Assembly (NCBI GenBank): GCA_012519925.1
Contig: JAAYPF010000227.1
Span: 1 to 57,497, forward strand
Origin: Clostridiaceae bacterium
GTDB taxonomy: Bacteria; Bacillota; Clostridia; Acetivibrionales; Acetivibrionaceae
DNA length: 57,497 nt
Direction of reading: 5' to 3'
Part shown: piece after piece, positions 6,726 to 15,576 of the stretch
Layout: every line of letters begins with the position of its first letter
Position numbering within the stretch: position 1 is the first letter of the stretch
The notes under the pieces: generated by a model
What the model saw: the letters and a program-made list of their open reading frames with translations, nothing else
The model's database searches: none
What the model was told of the DNA's origin: nothing
Translations under genes and position numbers: made by a program

Positions 6726-9125
6726 TTATTGGTATGCTAGAACTTCTCTAGTAACCATTTTATTTATTTTTATACAAGGAAATAGTCCAGCCAAAAATGA
6801 TGCTATAATTGATACTACCAACCAGATTACAACCCCTTGATAGTTTAATTTAAAACCTAAAGGTGTTGCAAAAAGTGCTTCTCCAAGCATATTGTTAGAT
6901 ACCATTGTCAAGGGCAGTGATAAAAACAAGCTAAAAAACCAAGCAATCAAAACTAAAATAGTACCTTCAGCAATAATCATAGTATTTAGCCTCTTGTTAT
7001 CTCCACCTATAGAGCGCATTATGCCTAATTCCTTTGCTCTTTCAAGCACATTGAGACTTAGTGTTCCTGATAAGCCTATAGCACCTACACAAGAAATCAT
7101 TAATGACAAAAACAGTAATAGTATTACTGTAATTGAAGATGAAGTACTAAACTGTTCAAGCATAGCTTCACCTAAATTTCTTTCATTTACAAAGATCCCT
7201 TGTTTGCCTAGCTCTTTTTCTATTTTGTCTGCAACCTTATTTTGATATTCTTCTGTATCTTCAAAAGTCGAGAACCTTAAATCATTAACCATGCCATTTC
7301 CTTCATATATCTGGCTTAAATACCCATATCCACCCAACAGTATTGGATCTGAAGGTCTACCAAATATACCCATAATACCAACTACCTCAAAAGCATATTC
7401 CTTATCTTTAATCTTCAAATTTATTGTATCACCAACTTTAATATCCGGATAAAAATCAGTTAAATGATTGGTTATTACTATTTCATTCTTTGAGTCATCC
7501 TTTATGAGCCTTCCAGATAAGAGTTTATCCTCTGCCTTGCTATAGTCAAAAATCTCGGAATCCGGCGTTGGTCCAAGAATCCTTACTTTTTTTGATGTAT
7601 TGTTGGCTTTATCCATAAATCGTGCTTGTGAAAACGCCCAACCCTCTGCTGTTTCAACACCTTCAACACCTTTTGCTATCTCTTCTATTTTCTGTGCATT
7701 TTCAAAAGAACTTAAGGTTAATACACCATCAGGAACTAAAAATTTTGCATCCTCTATTGTATCACTAAAACCCTTCTGAAGATTTAGAGCTGTTATAAGT
7801 ATAGCTCCTGAGAGTATTAGTGTAGATAAAGTAAGTACTACTCTTAACCTACTTCTAAAATTATTACGGAGAGAAATTAACAAACTAGTTGGCAAATATT
7901 TGAATTTCTTCGTAAGTGAGTTCAAAACACCAATATCTTTAAATGATGCTCCTTTTATATTATCATTTAAAGCATCATAAATAGTGGTCCTAGTCACCCT
8001 TAAAACTGGTGCTATTGTTGCTAATAGAGGCACAATTACTGCTCCGACAAACTGAAGAATCACCATCAATAATGGTATACTGAATCCCGATAGTTCCATA
8101 TTTAACAACCCAGCTAACACCTCACATACCTTATACGAAACAAAAGCTGATAAAGGAAGGGAAACGAGAAATGTTACAAAACCTATAGTAATAACCATAC
8201 CAAAATACATTGCACTTATCTTAGCAGTACTTCCACCTATCGCTTTCATAATTCCTATCTGACTTATATGCTGAACCATCATGCTGTTAAATATGTTTAT
8301 GATCAATGAAACACCAAGTAAAATAGCCAAACTACCAATCAGCATCATAATTATTGAAATGGCATCCATAGCTTGTGTTGCATAAAATACCCCCGGCTCA
8401 GGCACTTCAATTTCAAGCACTTCAATTCCTTTAGTCTCCATAAATTTTGCTACTTGATTAATTACTCTAGAGTTACGTTCCTTACTAGTGTTATCTCCAG
8501 CTACTTTTATCATAACCTCATTATATTTTCTATCACCAGAGAGATTTTCCAACGTATCCTGATTTATAAAAGCAACAGCATCTCCTTCAATTGTATAAGG
8601 TTCAGTAACTGCATCGTATACAATATCTTTTATAACCAACTCATGTTCGGTACGCCCATCTATAACTACTTTTATCTTTTCTCCAGGCTTCCTATTAATA
8701 TCTACCAAAGTAGCTCTTTCAAGGAAAATCTCGTTTTCATTTAGTTTGAGAAGCTTTTCTGTTCCATCACTTCTTCTGATTTTATTAATTGAATTCTTTC
8801 TTCCCATAACAATCAAATTAGCATTTAGTACCTTTTCTCCTAAATCTAGCCTAGCTAAAACTTTATTTCTTCCATCAACGTCCTTTACATCAGGGAAGTT
8901 CTGAATTTCATCAAGAATATCAGAATGGAAGCTTTCAGATTTTATCAAAGCATCGTAAGGTTCGGCACTATAGTATGCTCTATAAGCTTCCGGGACAAAA
9001 AATATACTAAACATTACTACAATACCAACAGCCATTAATCCGACAAACATAGTTAGCATAATGGAAAATGTCTTGGATTTGTTGTTAACTAAATCTGCAT
9101 ATACTTTTTTTATCATCGTATTCAT
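6726..9125 (-). CDS. FtsX/MacB-type ABC transporter permease
   Basis: 799 residues from ATG 9125 (MNTMIKKVYADL). An upstream TTG at 9146 overlaps the ATPase stop, but the ATG is better placed after GAGG. It starts with a membrane segment, then a large extracytoplasmic domain (about 45-265). Two FtsX-type blocks of membrane helices follow (about 270-400 and 680-790), separated by a second extracytoplasmic region with LSGRLIKDDS and YDYSKAEDKL-like stretches. This two-block layout fits Gram-positive MacB-like exporters acting with one cytosolic ATPase. In this cluster it most likely exports the product or protects against it. Confidence 0.85.
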   Translation of the reverse strand: MNTMIKKVYADLVNNKSKTFSIMLTMFVGLMAVGIVVMFSIFFVPEAYRAYYSAEPYDALIKSESFHSDILDEIQNFPDVKDVDGRNKVLARLDLGEKVLNANLIVMGRKNSINKIRRSDGTEKLLKLNENEIFLERATLVDINRKPGEKIKVVIDGRTEHELVIKDIVYDAVTEPYTIEGDAVAFINQDTLENLSGDRKYNEVMIKVAGDNTSKERNSRVINQVAKFMETKGIEVLEIEVPEPGVFYATQAMDAISIIMMLIGSLAILLGVSLIINIFNSMMVQHISQIGIMKAIGGSTAKISAMYFGMVITIGFVTFLVSLPLSAFVSYKVCEVLAGLLNMELSGFSIPLLMVILQFVGAVIVPLLATIAPVLRVTRTTIYDALNDNIKGASFKDIGVLNSLTKKFKYLPTSLLISLRNNFRSRLRVVLTLSTLILSGAILITALNLQKGFSDTIEDAKFLVPDGVLTLSSFENAQKIEEIAKGVEGVETAEGWAFSQARFMDKANNTSKKVRILGPTPDSEIFDYSKAEDKLLSGRLIKDDSKNEIVITNHLTDFYPDIKVGDTINLKIKDKEYAFEVVGIMGIFGRPSDPILLGGYGYLSQIYEGNGMVNDLRFSTFEDTEEYQNKVADKIEKELGKQGIFVNERNLGEAMLEQFSTSSSITVILLLFLSLMISCVGAIGLSGTLSLNVLERAKELGIMRSIGGDNKRLNTMIIAEGTILVLIAWFFSLFLSLPLTMVSNNMLGEALFATPLGFKLNYQGVVIWLVVSIIASFLAGLFPCIKINKMVTREVLAYQ

Positions 9126-9142
9126 CCTGTATACCTCACAAA

Positions 9143-9820
9143 TCAATTTATTATTTGTCCATCAGATATAACATAATTTTTTGTAAATTCATCTTTGAGA
9201 CTGTTGTCATGAGTAACAATTATAACGGTTTTACCTTCCTTTGCCTGCTGTTTAAAAACATTAAATATTACCTTAGAAGTCTTAGAATCAAGATTACCTG
9301 TTGGTTCATCCGCCACAATAATACTAGGTTCATTTGCTAGTGCTCTGGCAATTGCAACTCTCTGCTGCTGGCCTCCAGATAAAGCTGTAGGATATTTGTG
9401 AGCTTGCTCTTCAACTTCCAGCTTTTTTAGCATTAGCAGAGCTCGTTCTCTTCTATCCTTTTTTGAATATTTGTTACAAAAGTCCATGGGTAGTATTATA
9501 TTTTCTAGGACCGTAAGCATTGGTAGTAACTGAAAAAACTGAAACACTATACCTACATTACTTCCCCTCCAAACAGCCATTTTTGATTCACCATATTTGT
9601 GAATTGGTTCACTATTAATCCAAACTTCCCCATCCGTTGGCCTATCAATGCCGGTAATCATATTCATAAGCGTGCTTTTCCCACTACCAGACTTTCCGAA
9701 CACTCCTATTAATTCACCTTTATCAATGGTCATATTAATGTTTTTTAGTACCTGAACCTCTCCTGCGTCTGTTTCAAATATCTTATTTACATTCTTTAGC
9801 TTTAAAATACTTTCGCCCAT
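9143..9820 (-). CDS. ABC transporter ATPase, MacB/LolD type
   Basis: 225 residues from ATG 9820 (MGESILKLKNV), with GGAGGT 9 nt upstream; the frame extends to 9853 without a site. It has Walker A GKSGSGKST, Q-loop IVFQFFQLLPMLTVLEN, signature LSGGQQQRVAIARAL, Walker B IIVADEPTGNLD and the H-loop histidine in VIIVTHDNS. The ADEPTGNLD form is characteristic of the MacB/LolD group, which pairs with FtsX-like permeases such as the one encoded immediately downstream. It energises that permease. Confidence 0.93.
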   Translation of the reverse strand: MGESILKLKNVNKIFETDAGEVQVLKNINMTIDKGELIGVFGKSGSGKSTLMNMITGIDRPTDGEVWINSEPIHKYGESKMAVWRGSNVGIVFQFFQLLPMLTVLENIILPMDFCNKYSKKDRRERALLMLKKLEVEEQAHKYPTALSGGQQQRVAIARALANEPSIIVADEPTGNLDSKTSKVIFNVFKQQAKEGKTVIIVTHDNSLKDEFTKNYVISDGQIIN

Positions 9821-10128
9821 TATGACTCTACCTCCATTATAAATATTGAACAATATTGAGATTTTTGTATATGTATTGAATTACCAAATGCATAAAATGT
9901 TTTATTAAGCTTTTACATACATTTTTTTCAAAAACATCTTAACATATTCAGGTAAATGCACTATAATATATAAAGAGTATAAATGTGTAATCAATACATT
10001 CCAACTAAGCTTAATAATACCATAAATTGCGATAAATTCAAATATATTAATTTCTTATTTTATACTAGAGCTATAATTATTACTAGATTATTTAATATAT
10101 TAGTATAATCTTAGGGGTGGAGCACAAA
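9821..10128. other. divergent intergenic region of the cluster
   Basis: About 300 bp of very AT-rich DNA separating the leftward ABC genes from the rightward regulator. A TATAAT at 10104-10109 is the best minus-10 for the regulator, but the expected minus-35 (about 10081) is poor. This would be the natural place for operator sites of the regulator. I saw no strong dyad. Confidence 0.3.
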
Positions 10129-10785
10129 ATGATAAAAATGGTTATTTGTGAAGATGAACAGATATTGCGGCATGCTTTAGCATCAATTTTTAATTCTACT
10201 ACAAACATTAACATCGTTGGTTTAGCTGAAAATGGTCAGGAAGCAATTTCCTTATGCGAAAAGTATAAGCCGCATATAATTCTTATGGATGTTAAGATGC
10301 CAGTCTGTGATGGTATAAAAGCTTCAAAAGTTATAAAAGAAAAATCTTCACTAACTAAAATTCTTATAATGTCATCATTCAACGAGGGAGAATATGTGTC
10401 AAAAGCTATAAAGAATGGTGCTGATGGCTATATAATCAAAAATATTGAGCCTCAGAAGCTTGTTACTGCTGTTCATAATATAGTTAATGGGTTTAGCATT
10501 TTTCAACCACCAGCAATTGAAAAAATTAAGATTGCACTAAACAGCCTTCCCCAAACAGAGGATAGCGATTCAAACTCGTCTTCCAAAATTAACAAATTAA
10601 CACAAAGAGAAATACAGGTTTTTAATCTTATTGCAAAAGGTCTAAGTAATAAGGAAATAGCAAAAGAACTTTGTATTAGTGTAGGTAGAGTAAAAAACAT
10701 CGTTTCAACCCTATTCCTTAAAACAAACATAAAAGATCGGACTCAGCTTGCAATATTTGCAGTAAAAAAATCTATAAAAATGTAA
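10129..10785 (+). CDS. NarL/FixJ-family response regulator (orphan)
   Basis: 218 residues from ATG 10129 (MIKMVICEDEQ). The purine-rich GGGGTGGAG upstream decides against the in-frame GTG at 10117. Receiver domain: acidic pair E8-D9, phosphoacceptor D54 in ILMDVKMP, S82/S83 and K104. The LuxR-type helix-turn-helix (about 155-218) is LTQREIQVFNLIAKGLSNKEIAKEL followed by the recognition helix SVGRVKNIVSTLF. It is the only plus-strand gene in a 24-kb block of minus-strand biosynthetic genes, and no histidine kinase is nearby. It probably controls the cluster, with a kinase encoded elsewhere or by a phosphorylation-independent route (inference). Confidence 0.9.
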   Translation: MIKMVICEDEQILRHALASIFNSTTNINIVGLAENGQEAISLCEKYKPHIILMDVKMPVCDGIKASKVIKEKSSLTKILIMSSFNEGEYVSKAIKNGADGYIIKNIEPQKLVTAVHNIVNGFSIFQPPAIEKIKIALNSLPQTEDSDSNSSSKINKLTQREIQVFNLIAKGLSNKEIAKELCISVGRVKNIVSTLFLKTNIKDRTQLAIFAVKKSIKM

Positions 10786-10893
10786 GCACATGCAGAGCAA
10801 ACACCAATACATTTAGTACTTGCCCGCATATGAAACATATATGCAAGCATGATGGCATTGACAAAGACTCTCAATCCACATGTCTTTTTCCTG

Positions 10894-13026
10894 TCATCCT
10901 GCTACAGATATGTGCTTACTCAACTTCTCAATAGTCGGGTATTTTATCAAATCTTTATATTCCATAATATAATTATATTTTTTCAAATAGGCAGCAATCT
11001 GAACAGCCTTCATGGAGTTGCCTCCTAATTCAAAAAAGTGGTCGTTAACATCAAACTCCCTTATTCCAAGTACTCTCTGCCAAGCCTCAGCAAGTCTCTT
11101 TTCTATTTTACTTTTAGGCAGTATTTTTCCACTGTTTTCGTGTATAATAGCTAAAGGATCTGGAAGAAAACCAGTATCAACTTCTCCATCTAATGTTCTT
11201 ACTATTTTCTCAACAAACATGAAATATTTTGGCATCATATATTCTGGTATATACTTTTCTAAGAATAATTTCACCTCTTTTTCTTCTAGTCTATCTCCAC
11301 AAACCAAATAAACACAAAACTCTTTTTCAATATCTATTACAGCTACATCTTTTATACCGGTATACTTTTTTAGAATAACTTCTATTCTCCTTAAGTTAAA
11401 ACAGTGCCCCTTTACATCAACTTGCTGGGATTGCGGTCCAATATAACTCATATTGCCATCCTCTGTCCACATACCCAAGTGACCGGTCTTATATAAAGTA
11501 ATACCTTTTACCAAAGAATCATCCGTAATTCCGTCAAAATCTTTGTCAGCTATTTTATCTATACTTATTGATGATATGTATATCTCACCTGCTACCCCTA
11601 CTGGGCAAAAACCATTGTTATTCGCTAAATACAACTTAATATCAGAACTATCCATGTCACTATATGGCTTTTTAATAAACTGACTTACCTGAACATTAGA
11701 CAGATCATAAACATCTTGTATTTTTAACTCACTTATGCCTGCTCCATTTTTTAATTGCAGTTTTTCCTTTGAATTAATTATATCAATAGCCTTCAGATCA
11801 ATATCATAGCAACTTAATATTACCTCAAAAAAGTTTTCCAAGTGTTTTACAATTCCTTTAATAAAAGTTTTTTCAATGAATACTCCATTATATTCTATAT
11901 TGACCTTTAGGGTATTACTTTCATAGAAGAAATGAAAAGCAGTATTGAACATAACATCCTCTATTTGCCCACTTTTATGCAGTTCATTAAGCGTAACAAT
12001 AGTATTTAAGACAGGTCTTGAGTTCTGATACTCTACTCCAGGAAAATCTCCTATGTTTTTCTCGGACCCTTGCTTATTTTCATTTGCCTTTATATAGTTT
12101 TCTCTGGTTACCGTCAAAAAGTCACTAAAAGTCCTACAATTTTCAAACTTAGTCCTAATAGGCACAATAGGATTTATTAATCGGCGTTCACCTTCAAAAT
12201 TAGAAGGAATAAATACAATTATATCTTCTTTACCTGAATACTTGTATAATAGAAACTCTATTCCCGCCAACAGTAATATGTAAAGCTCCTGAAAATTCTC
12301 TTTACTAGCTACTATTAACCTACCACAAAAGCTCTTACTAAATTCAATTTCAATTTCTTCTTTCTTAAAAACGTCCTTTTTGTTATATAAATAATTCAAT
12401 TTGAAATTTGGTAAACTTAACTCCCTTTCTAACTGCTTTGTACAATTGTTCATCCCGTTGTATGACTCTTGATGGACATTTTCATTTAATATATTCTCGC
12501 TTTCATATTGCTGTCCAAATTCCTCCTCATTAAAAGCCCAACATTTTATTTTTGCAAATGGGTAAACCGGTACACTTACTCTCCATCTCTTTTCATCTTC
12601 ATATAGTTCATCCCAGTTTAGAGTCTCTCCTTTGATATATAACTCTGCCATTTTGTTTACTGCTTCCCCACAACTTGTACTGGTTTTTATTATATTATGT
12701 ATTCCGCCATTATCAATGTTGTCGAGCTTTCTTCCCTTTAACTTTTCGGTATATCCATAATAAATGCCTACATCAGTTTTACTTTCCAAATCCGATTCCT
12801 TTATCATCTTAATCTTTTCAATTAAATCAAACCTGTTTTCAAACACAAATGCAAGTCTATAGTTATAGTGCCCTCTTCCCGTATTAGCTGTATAACACAC
12901 ATCTGCCAGGTTAACATATTCTTTGTTCTTAAAAAACACATCATATTCATTAACCAGTTCGAGCAGTGTGTTCTGGTCAACAGCGGACATTGCAAGTATG
13001 TTCATATTCTTGGAATTTGTATTCAT
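10894..13026 (-). CDS. split PKS/NRPS module: KS linker, half C domain, truncated A domain, PCP
   Basis: 710 residues, ATG 13026 after GGGGGATG. In order: 9-165, a post-ketosynthase linker (ILAMSA...DVCYTAN...YPFAKIKCW) that normally sits directly after a KS; 200-405, only the C-terminal lobe of a condensation domain, with no HHxxxDG; about 430-625, the last third of an adenylation domain, keeping YKTGHLG and GPQSQQVDVKGHCFNLRRIE but lacking motifs A1-A6, and with LDGEVD where NGKVD should carry the catalytic lysine; 635-708, a carrier domain with intact FFELGGNS (Ser671). It cannot activate an amino acid. The matching KS is encoded separately at 18002. It probably acts as the carrier and scaffold half of that module. 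Confidence 0.8.
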   Translation of the reverse strand: MNTNSKNMNILAMSAVDQNTLLELVNEYDVFFKNKEYVNLADVCYTANTGRGHYNYRLAFVFENRFDLIEKIKMIKESDLESKTDVGIYYGYTEKLKGRKLDNIDNGGIHNIIKTSTSCGEAVNKMAELYIKGETLNWDELYEDEKRWRVSVPVYPFAKIKCWAFNEEEFGQQYESENILNENVHQESYNGMNNCTKQLERELSLPNFKLNYLYNKKDVFKKEEIEIEFSKSFCGRLIVASKENFQELYILLLAGIEFLLYKYSGKEDIIVFIPSNFEGERRLINPIVPIRTKFENCRTFSDFLTVTRENYIKANENKQGSEKNIGDFPGVEYQNSRPVLNTIVTLNELHKSGQIEDVMFNTAFHFFYESNTLKVNIEYNGVFIEKTFIKGIVKHLENFFEVILSCYDIDLKAIDIINSKEKLQLKNGAGISELKIQDVYDLSNVQVSQFIKKPYSDMDSSDIKLYLANNNGFCPVGVAGEIYISSISIDKIADKDFDGITDDSLVKGITLYKTGHLGMWTEDGNMSYIGPQSQQVDVKGHCFNLRRIEVILKKYTGIKDVAVIDIEKEFCVYLVCGDRLEEKEVKLFLEKYIPEYMMPKYFMFVEKIVRTLDGEVDTGFLPDPLAIIHENSGKILPKSKIEKRLAEAWQRVLGIREFDVNDHFFELGGNSMKAVQIAAYLKKYNYIMEYKDLIKYPTIEKLSKHISVAG

Positions 13027-13095
13027 AACATCCCCCTATTTATACAAAGCACAACTCTTTAATTATCTTAAATTCTGCATGCGACAGTTGCCCCA

Positions 13096-14349
13096 TTACA
13101 CAACTAGTTCTTTGTAATAATATGTAGTCCCTGTCTCTTCTATTATTTGACTGATCACTTCCTTTTGTTCTTCGTCAAAAACTTTTTTTGTCTTCATTAT
13201 CAAAAGTAGTGCATTAATCGCTTCATCCATCTGCTCCTTTGATGGCGGCAAGCCTAACTTCTCCAATGTAATCTGCATATCTTGAATTTTTTTATACGGT
13301 TCTACCACACCTTTTTGGTATTCGTCATTATTATAATTCAAATTAGGCAAAGAAACTGCTGCTGCCAGACACTTAGTAATAAAAGTAGGTACACTCCTGC
13401 TCATATTTGAGGAAGATAATAGCTGTTTGGTCAATGCTTTGCGATTTTCCTTATCGCCAAAACAGAAGGACTTAAGACCCTTTGTATTAGCAGCTACTAA
13501 AGTATCAAGAACGTTCATAGACCCCATATCTACAACAACTGTTATTCCATATGCCTCAAAGTATTTCATAGTATTCTGCCACTGAACAGGATACATAATC
13601 TGGTCAGTCAAAAGCTTTATGACCTTACTTTTCGACGAATAGGGTTTCCCCGTAACATTGGATATGACTGGATATCTGAAATTTCCTATGGGATACTTCT
13701 CTAATTCTGCATGTAACTTATCTGCTACATTTATCATTAACGGACTATGAAATGGAGCTGAGTCCATAAGAGGAGATATCTGTCCTCCCAATTCTAAAAC
13801 CCTGTCCTCAACTCTCCGAACAGCTTCACGATGACCTGAAACAGCAACCTGTGCCGGTGAATTAAAGCATGAAATATATACCTTTTCACTATCTATTGAA
13901 GCCTTAATACATTCATCTTCTACTACAGCTGCATCTATCTTATCAATAATTGTCATTGCTCCAGTTTGAGCATCAGCTTCTTCCTGAGCCAACTGCCCTC
14001 TTTTTGCTACAATTTTTACTGCATCGGAAAATTGAAGTACACCTGCACATGTAAGTGCAGAGTATTCACCCAAACTATGACCTGCACAAAACTGTGGAGT
14101 TATACCAATTTCCTTCATGTATACCCGATATGATGCTACAGCAGATACCAAAAGAGCGGGGAACATATTTTCTATTTTACATAAATCTACCAAACTTCCT
14201 TCAAAACACAACTCGGATAGTTTAAAGCCTAAGACATCATCTGCTTCATGAAAAGTTTCTTTGACTATTGCATAATTATCATATAAATTTTTTGACATTC
14301 CAACATATTGAGCCCCCTGACCAGGGAACAAAAAAGCAATCTTCTCCAT
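13096..14349 (-). CDS. free-standing acyltransferase (trans-AT) of the cluster
   Basis: 417 residues from ATG 14349 (MEKIAFLFPGQG), with AGGAG upstream. The first 290 residues are an FabD-type malonyltransferase: FPGQGAQYVGM, nucleophile in GHSLGEYSAL (Ser92), histidine in APFHSPL (His201). A C-terminal extension of about 120 mostly helical residues is absent from housekeeping FabD. Neither KS protein contains a cis-AT, so this enzyme should load the ACPs from malonyl-CoA or hydroxymalonyl-ACP. Because it is surrounded by the hydroxymalonyl-ACP genes, it may be selective for that unit (inference). Its substrate cannot be read from the sequence. Confidence 0.85.
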   Translation of the reverse strand: MEKIAFLFPGQGAQYVGMSKNLYDNYAIVKETFHEADDVLGFKLSELCFEGSLVDLCKIENMFPALLVSAVASYRVYMKEIGITPQFCAGHSLGEYSALTCAGVLQFSDAVKIVAKRGQLAQEEADAQTGAMTIIDKIDAAVVEDECIKASIDSEKVYISCFNSPAQVAVSGHREAVRRVEDRVLELGGQISPLMDSAPFHSPLMINVADKLHAELEKYPIGNFRYPVISNVTGKPYSSKSKVIKLLTDQIMYPVQWQNTMKYFEAYGITVVVDMGSMNVLDTLVAANTKGLKSFCFGDKENRKALTKQLLSSSNMSRSVPTFITKCLAAAVSLPNLNYNNDEYQKGVVEPYKKIQDMQITLEKLGLPPSKEQMDEAINALLLIMKTKKVFDEEQKEVISQIIEETGTTYYYKELVV

Positions 14350-14404
14350 TTGATTCACTCCTATTGCTTCTAAATTAAATAGCTAAACATAATTGCAATA
14401 TTTA

Positions 14405-15484
14405 TTACTCTATAATTTTTACCTCAAGATATTCAGGAAAGGCCTGAACATGTTCGAGATCATTCTCAAGAATCACCATATCTCCCACTTGATCGATTTC
14501 TTTAAATCCAGCAAACTTAAAAGTAACATACATCATGCGATTTCTGTCATTTGAAACAAACTCGGCACGCAAGCGTTTTCCTTCCTTCTTTGCAAGGCTC
14601 ATTATATGATTCAGCATTACAGTGCCTACACCCCTTGACATAACACGACATGACATAAGTAAAAGTTTTAATACCCAAAATTCCGACTCGCACTCAACAA
14701 GGCAAAGACCTATTTTCCCGTAAGTTCCATACTTATCATCCAAACTTGAAATTAAAAGTTTATGTTTTTCCGACTTCCTAAAAGCATCCAAATCTTCATA
14801 GGAATATGTATATCCCGTTGTGTTCAACTGATGAGTTCTTACAGTAAGTTCTTCGGCTCTTTGCAAATCTCCGTCACCTACTGGTGAAATTGTAAATACC
14901 ATGTTAAGAGTTGACAAAAATTCTTCTTGAGGACCCTCATAGTTTTCCTCTATTTTCTTTCTTTCAATATCGCTTTGATACATTAATCTTCTAATTTTTG
15001 AATCTTCTGTAATAAACTTCGGATTCATTTGCGGCAAATTCAGTATCTTTTCAAGTTCCTGAGCCCTTAAACATAATACATCCTTGTGCGTAAACGCAAC
15101 TTCCTCAAGTTCAAAGGATTGATCATCAATAAATGCAAGAGAATCAATCCCAATATTAATTGACTGAGCTATAGTCTTTATTGATATGGATTTTGAATTC
15201 CAGTTTATCTGAGGATATAAGAAATATTCGTCTAACCCCATTTCCTTAAGCTTCCCCATAGCAAGATCATACTCATTCTTGCTTGCTATAGACTGTAACA
15301 TACCTCTTTGATCAAGTTCCTTTATAATATCTACTACTCCATCACGAAGTACAACATTCTCATCTTCTAGGAGAACACCATCCCAAATAGTATTATCCAA
15401 ATCCCATACCACACACTTAACCTTTTTTTCCTCTCCTTTTTCATCAGCATTAACTTTTTTTTCTTGTACTGCAACTGTATTCAT
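14405..15484 (-). CDS. FkbH-like HAD domain glyceryl-ACP synthase
   Basis: 359 residues from ATG 15484, with GGGGAGGG 5 nt upstream. The HAD motif VVWDLDNTIWDG is near residue 27, SIASKNEY and AFIDDQSFELEEV follow, and the C-terminal half is GNAT-like (RTHQLNTTGYTYS, LLMSCRVMSRGVGTVML). Family knowledge: FkbH homologues take 1,3-bisphosphoglycerate, dephosphorylate it and load D-glycerate onto a dedicated ACP. The ACP and both dehydrogenases needed to oxidise this to hydroxymalonyl-ACP lie immediately upstream in the same operon. Confidence 0.9.
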   Translation of the reverse strand: MNTVAVQEKKVNADEKGEEKKVKCVVWDLDNTIWDGVLLEDENVVLRDGVVDIIKELDQRGMLQSIASKNEYDLAMGKLKEMGLDEYFLYPQINWNSKSISIKTIAQSINIGIDSLAFIDDQSFELEEVAFTHKDVLCLRAQELEKILNLPQMNPKFITEDSKIRRLMYQSDIERKKIEENYEGPQEEFLSTLNMVFTISPVGDGDLQRAEELTVRTHQLNTTGYTYSYEDLDAFRKSEKHKLLISSLDDKYGTYGKIGLCLVECESEFWVLKLLLMSCRVMSRGVGTVMLNHIMSLAKKEGKRLRAEFVSNDRNRMMYVTFKFAGFKEIDQVGDMVILENDLEHVQAFPEYLEVKIIE

Positions 15485-15533
15485 TTTAACCCTCCCCAAC
15501 TTATACAAATTTTTGCTCAAAACCCGTCAAAGT

Positions 15534-15566
15534 AGATTTTTGAAAGGTGCAATTGCAAAGTTCTTA
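15534..15566. repeat. short dispersed repeat, copy 1
   Basis: A 33-bp sequence reading AGATTTTTGAAAGG, then ATTGCAAAGTT. It lies between fkbH and the acyl-CoA dehydrogenase gene. Similar stretches occur at 37962-37993 and 43703-43736. The shared core is AGATT-(TT)-TGAAAGG-(N)-ATTGCAAA. No transposase is associated. Confidence 0.35.
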
Positions 15567-15576
15567 TGGAATTACC

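Noticed and set aside
10783-10917. Inverted GTAAGCACAT pair at the ends of the convergent regulator and module genes
   Set aside because: The arms are about 125 nt apart and overlap coding ends. It is probably chance or only a weak fold.
13096-14349. Housekeeping FabD
   Set aside because: It has a 120-residue C-terminal extension, lies inside the PKS operon and no fab genes are near.
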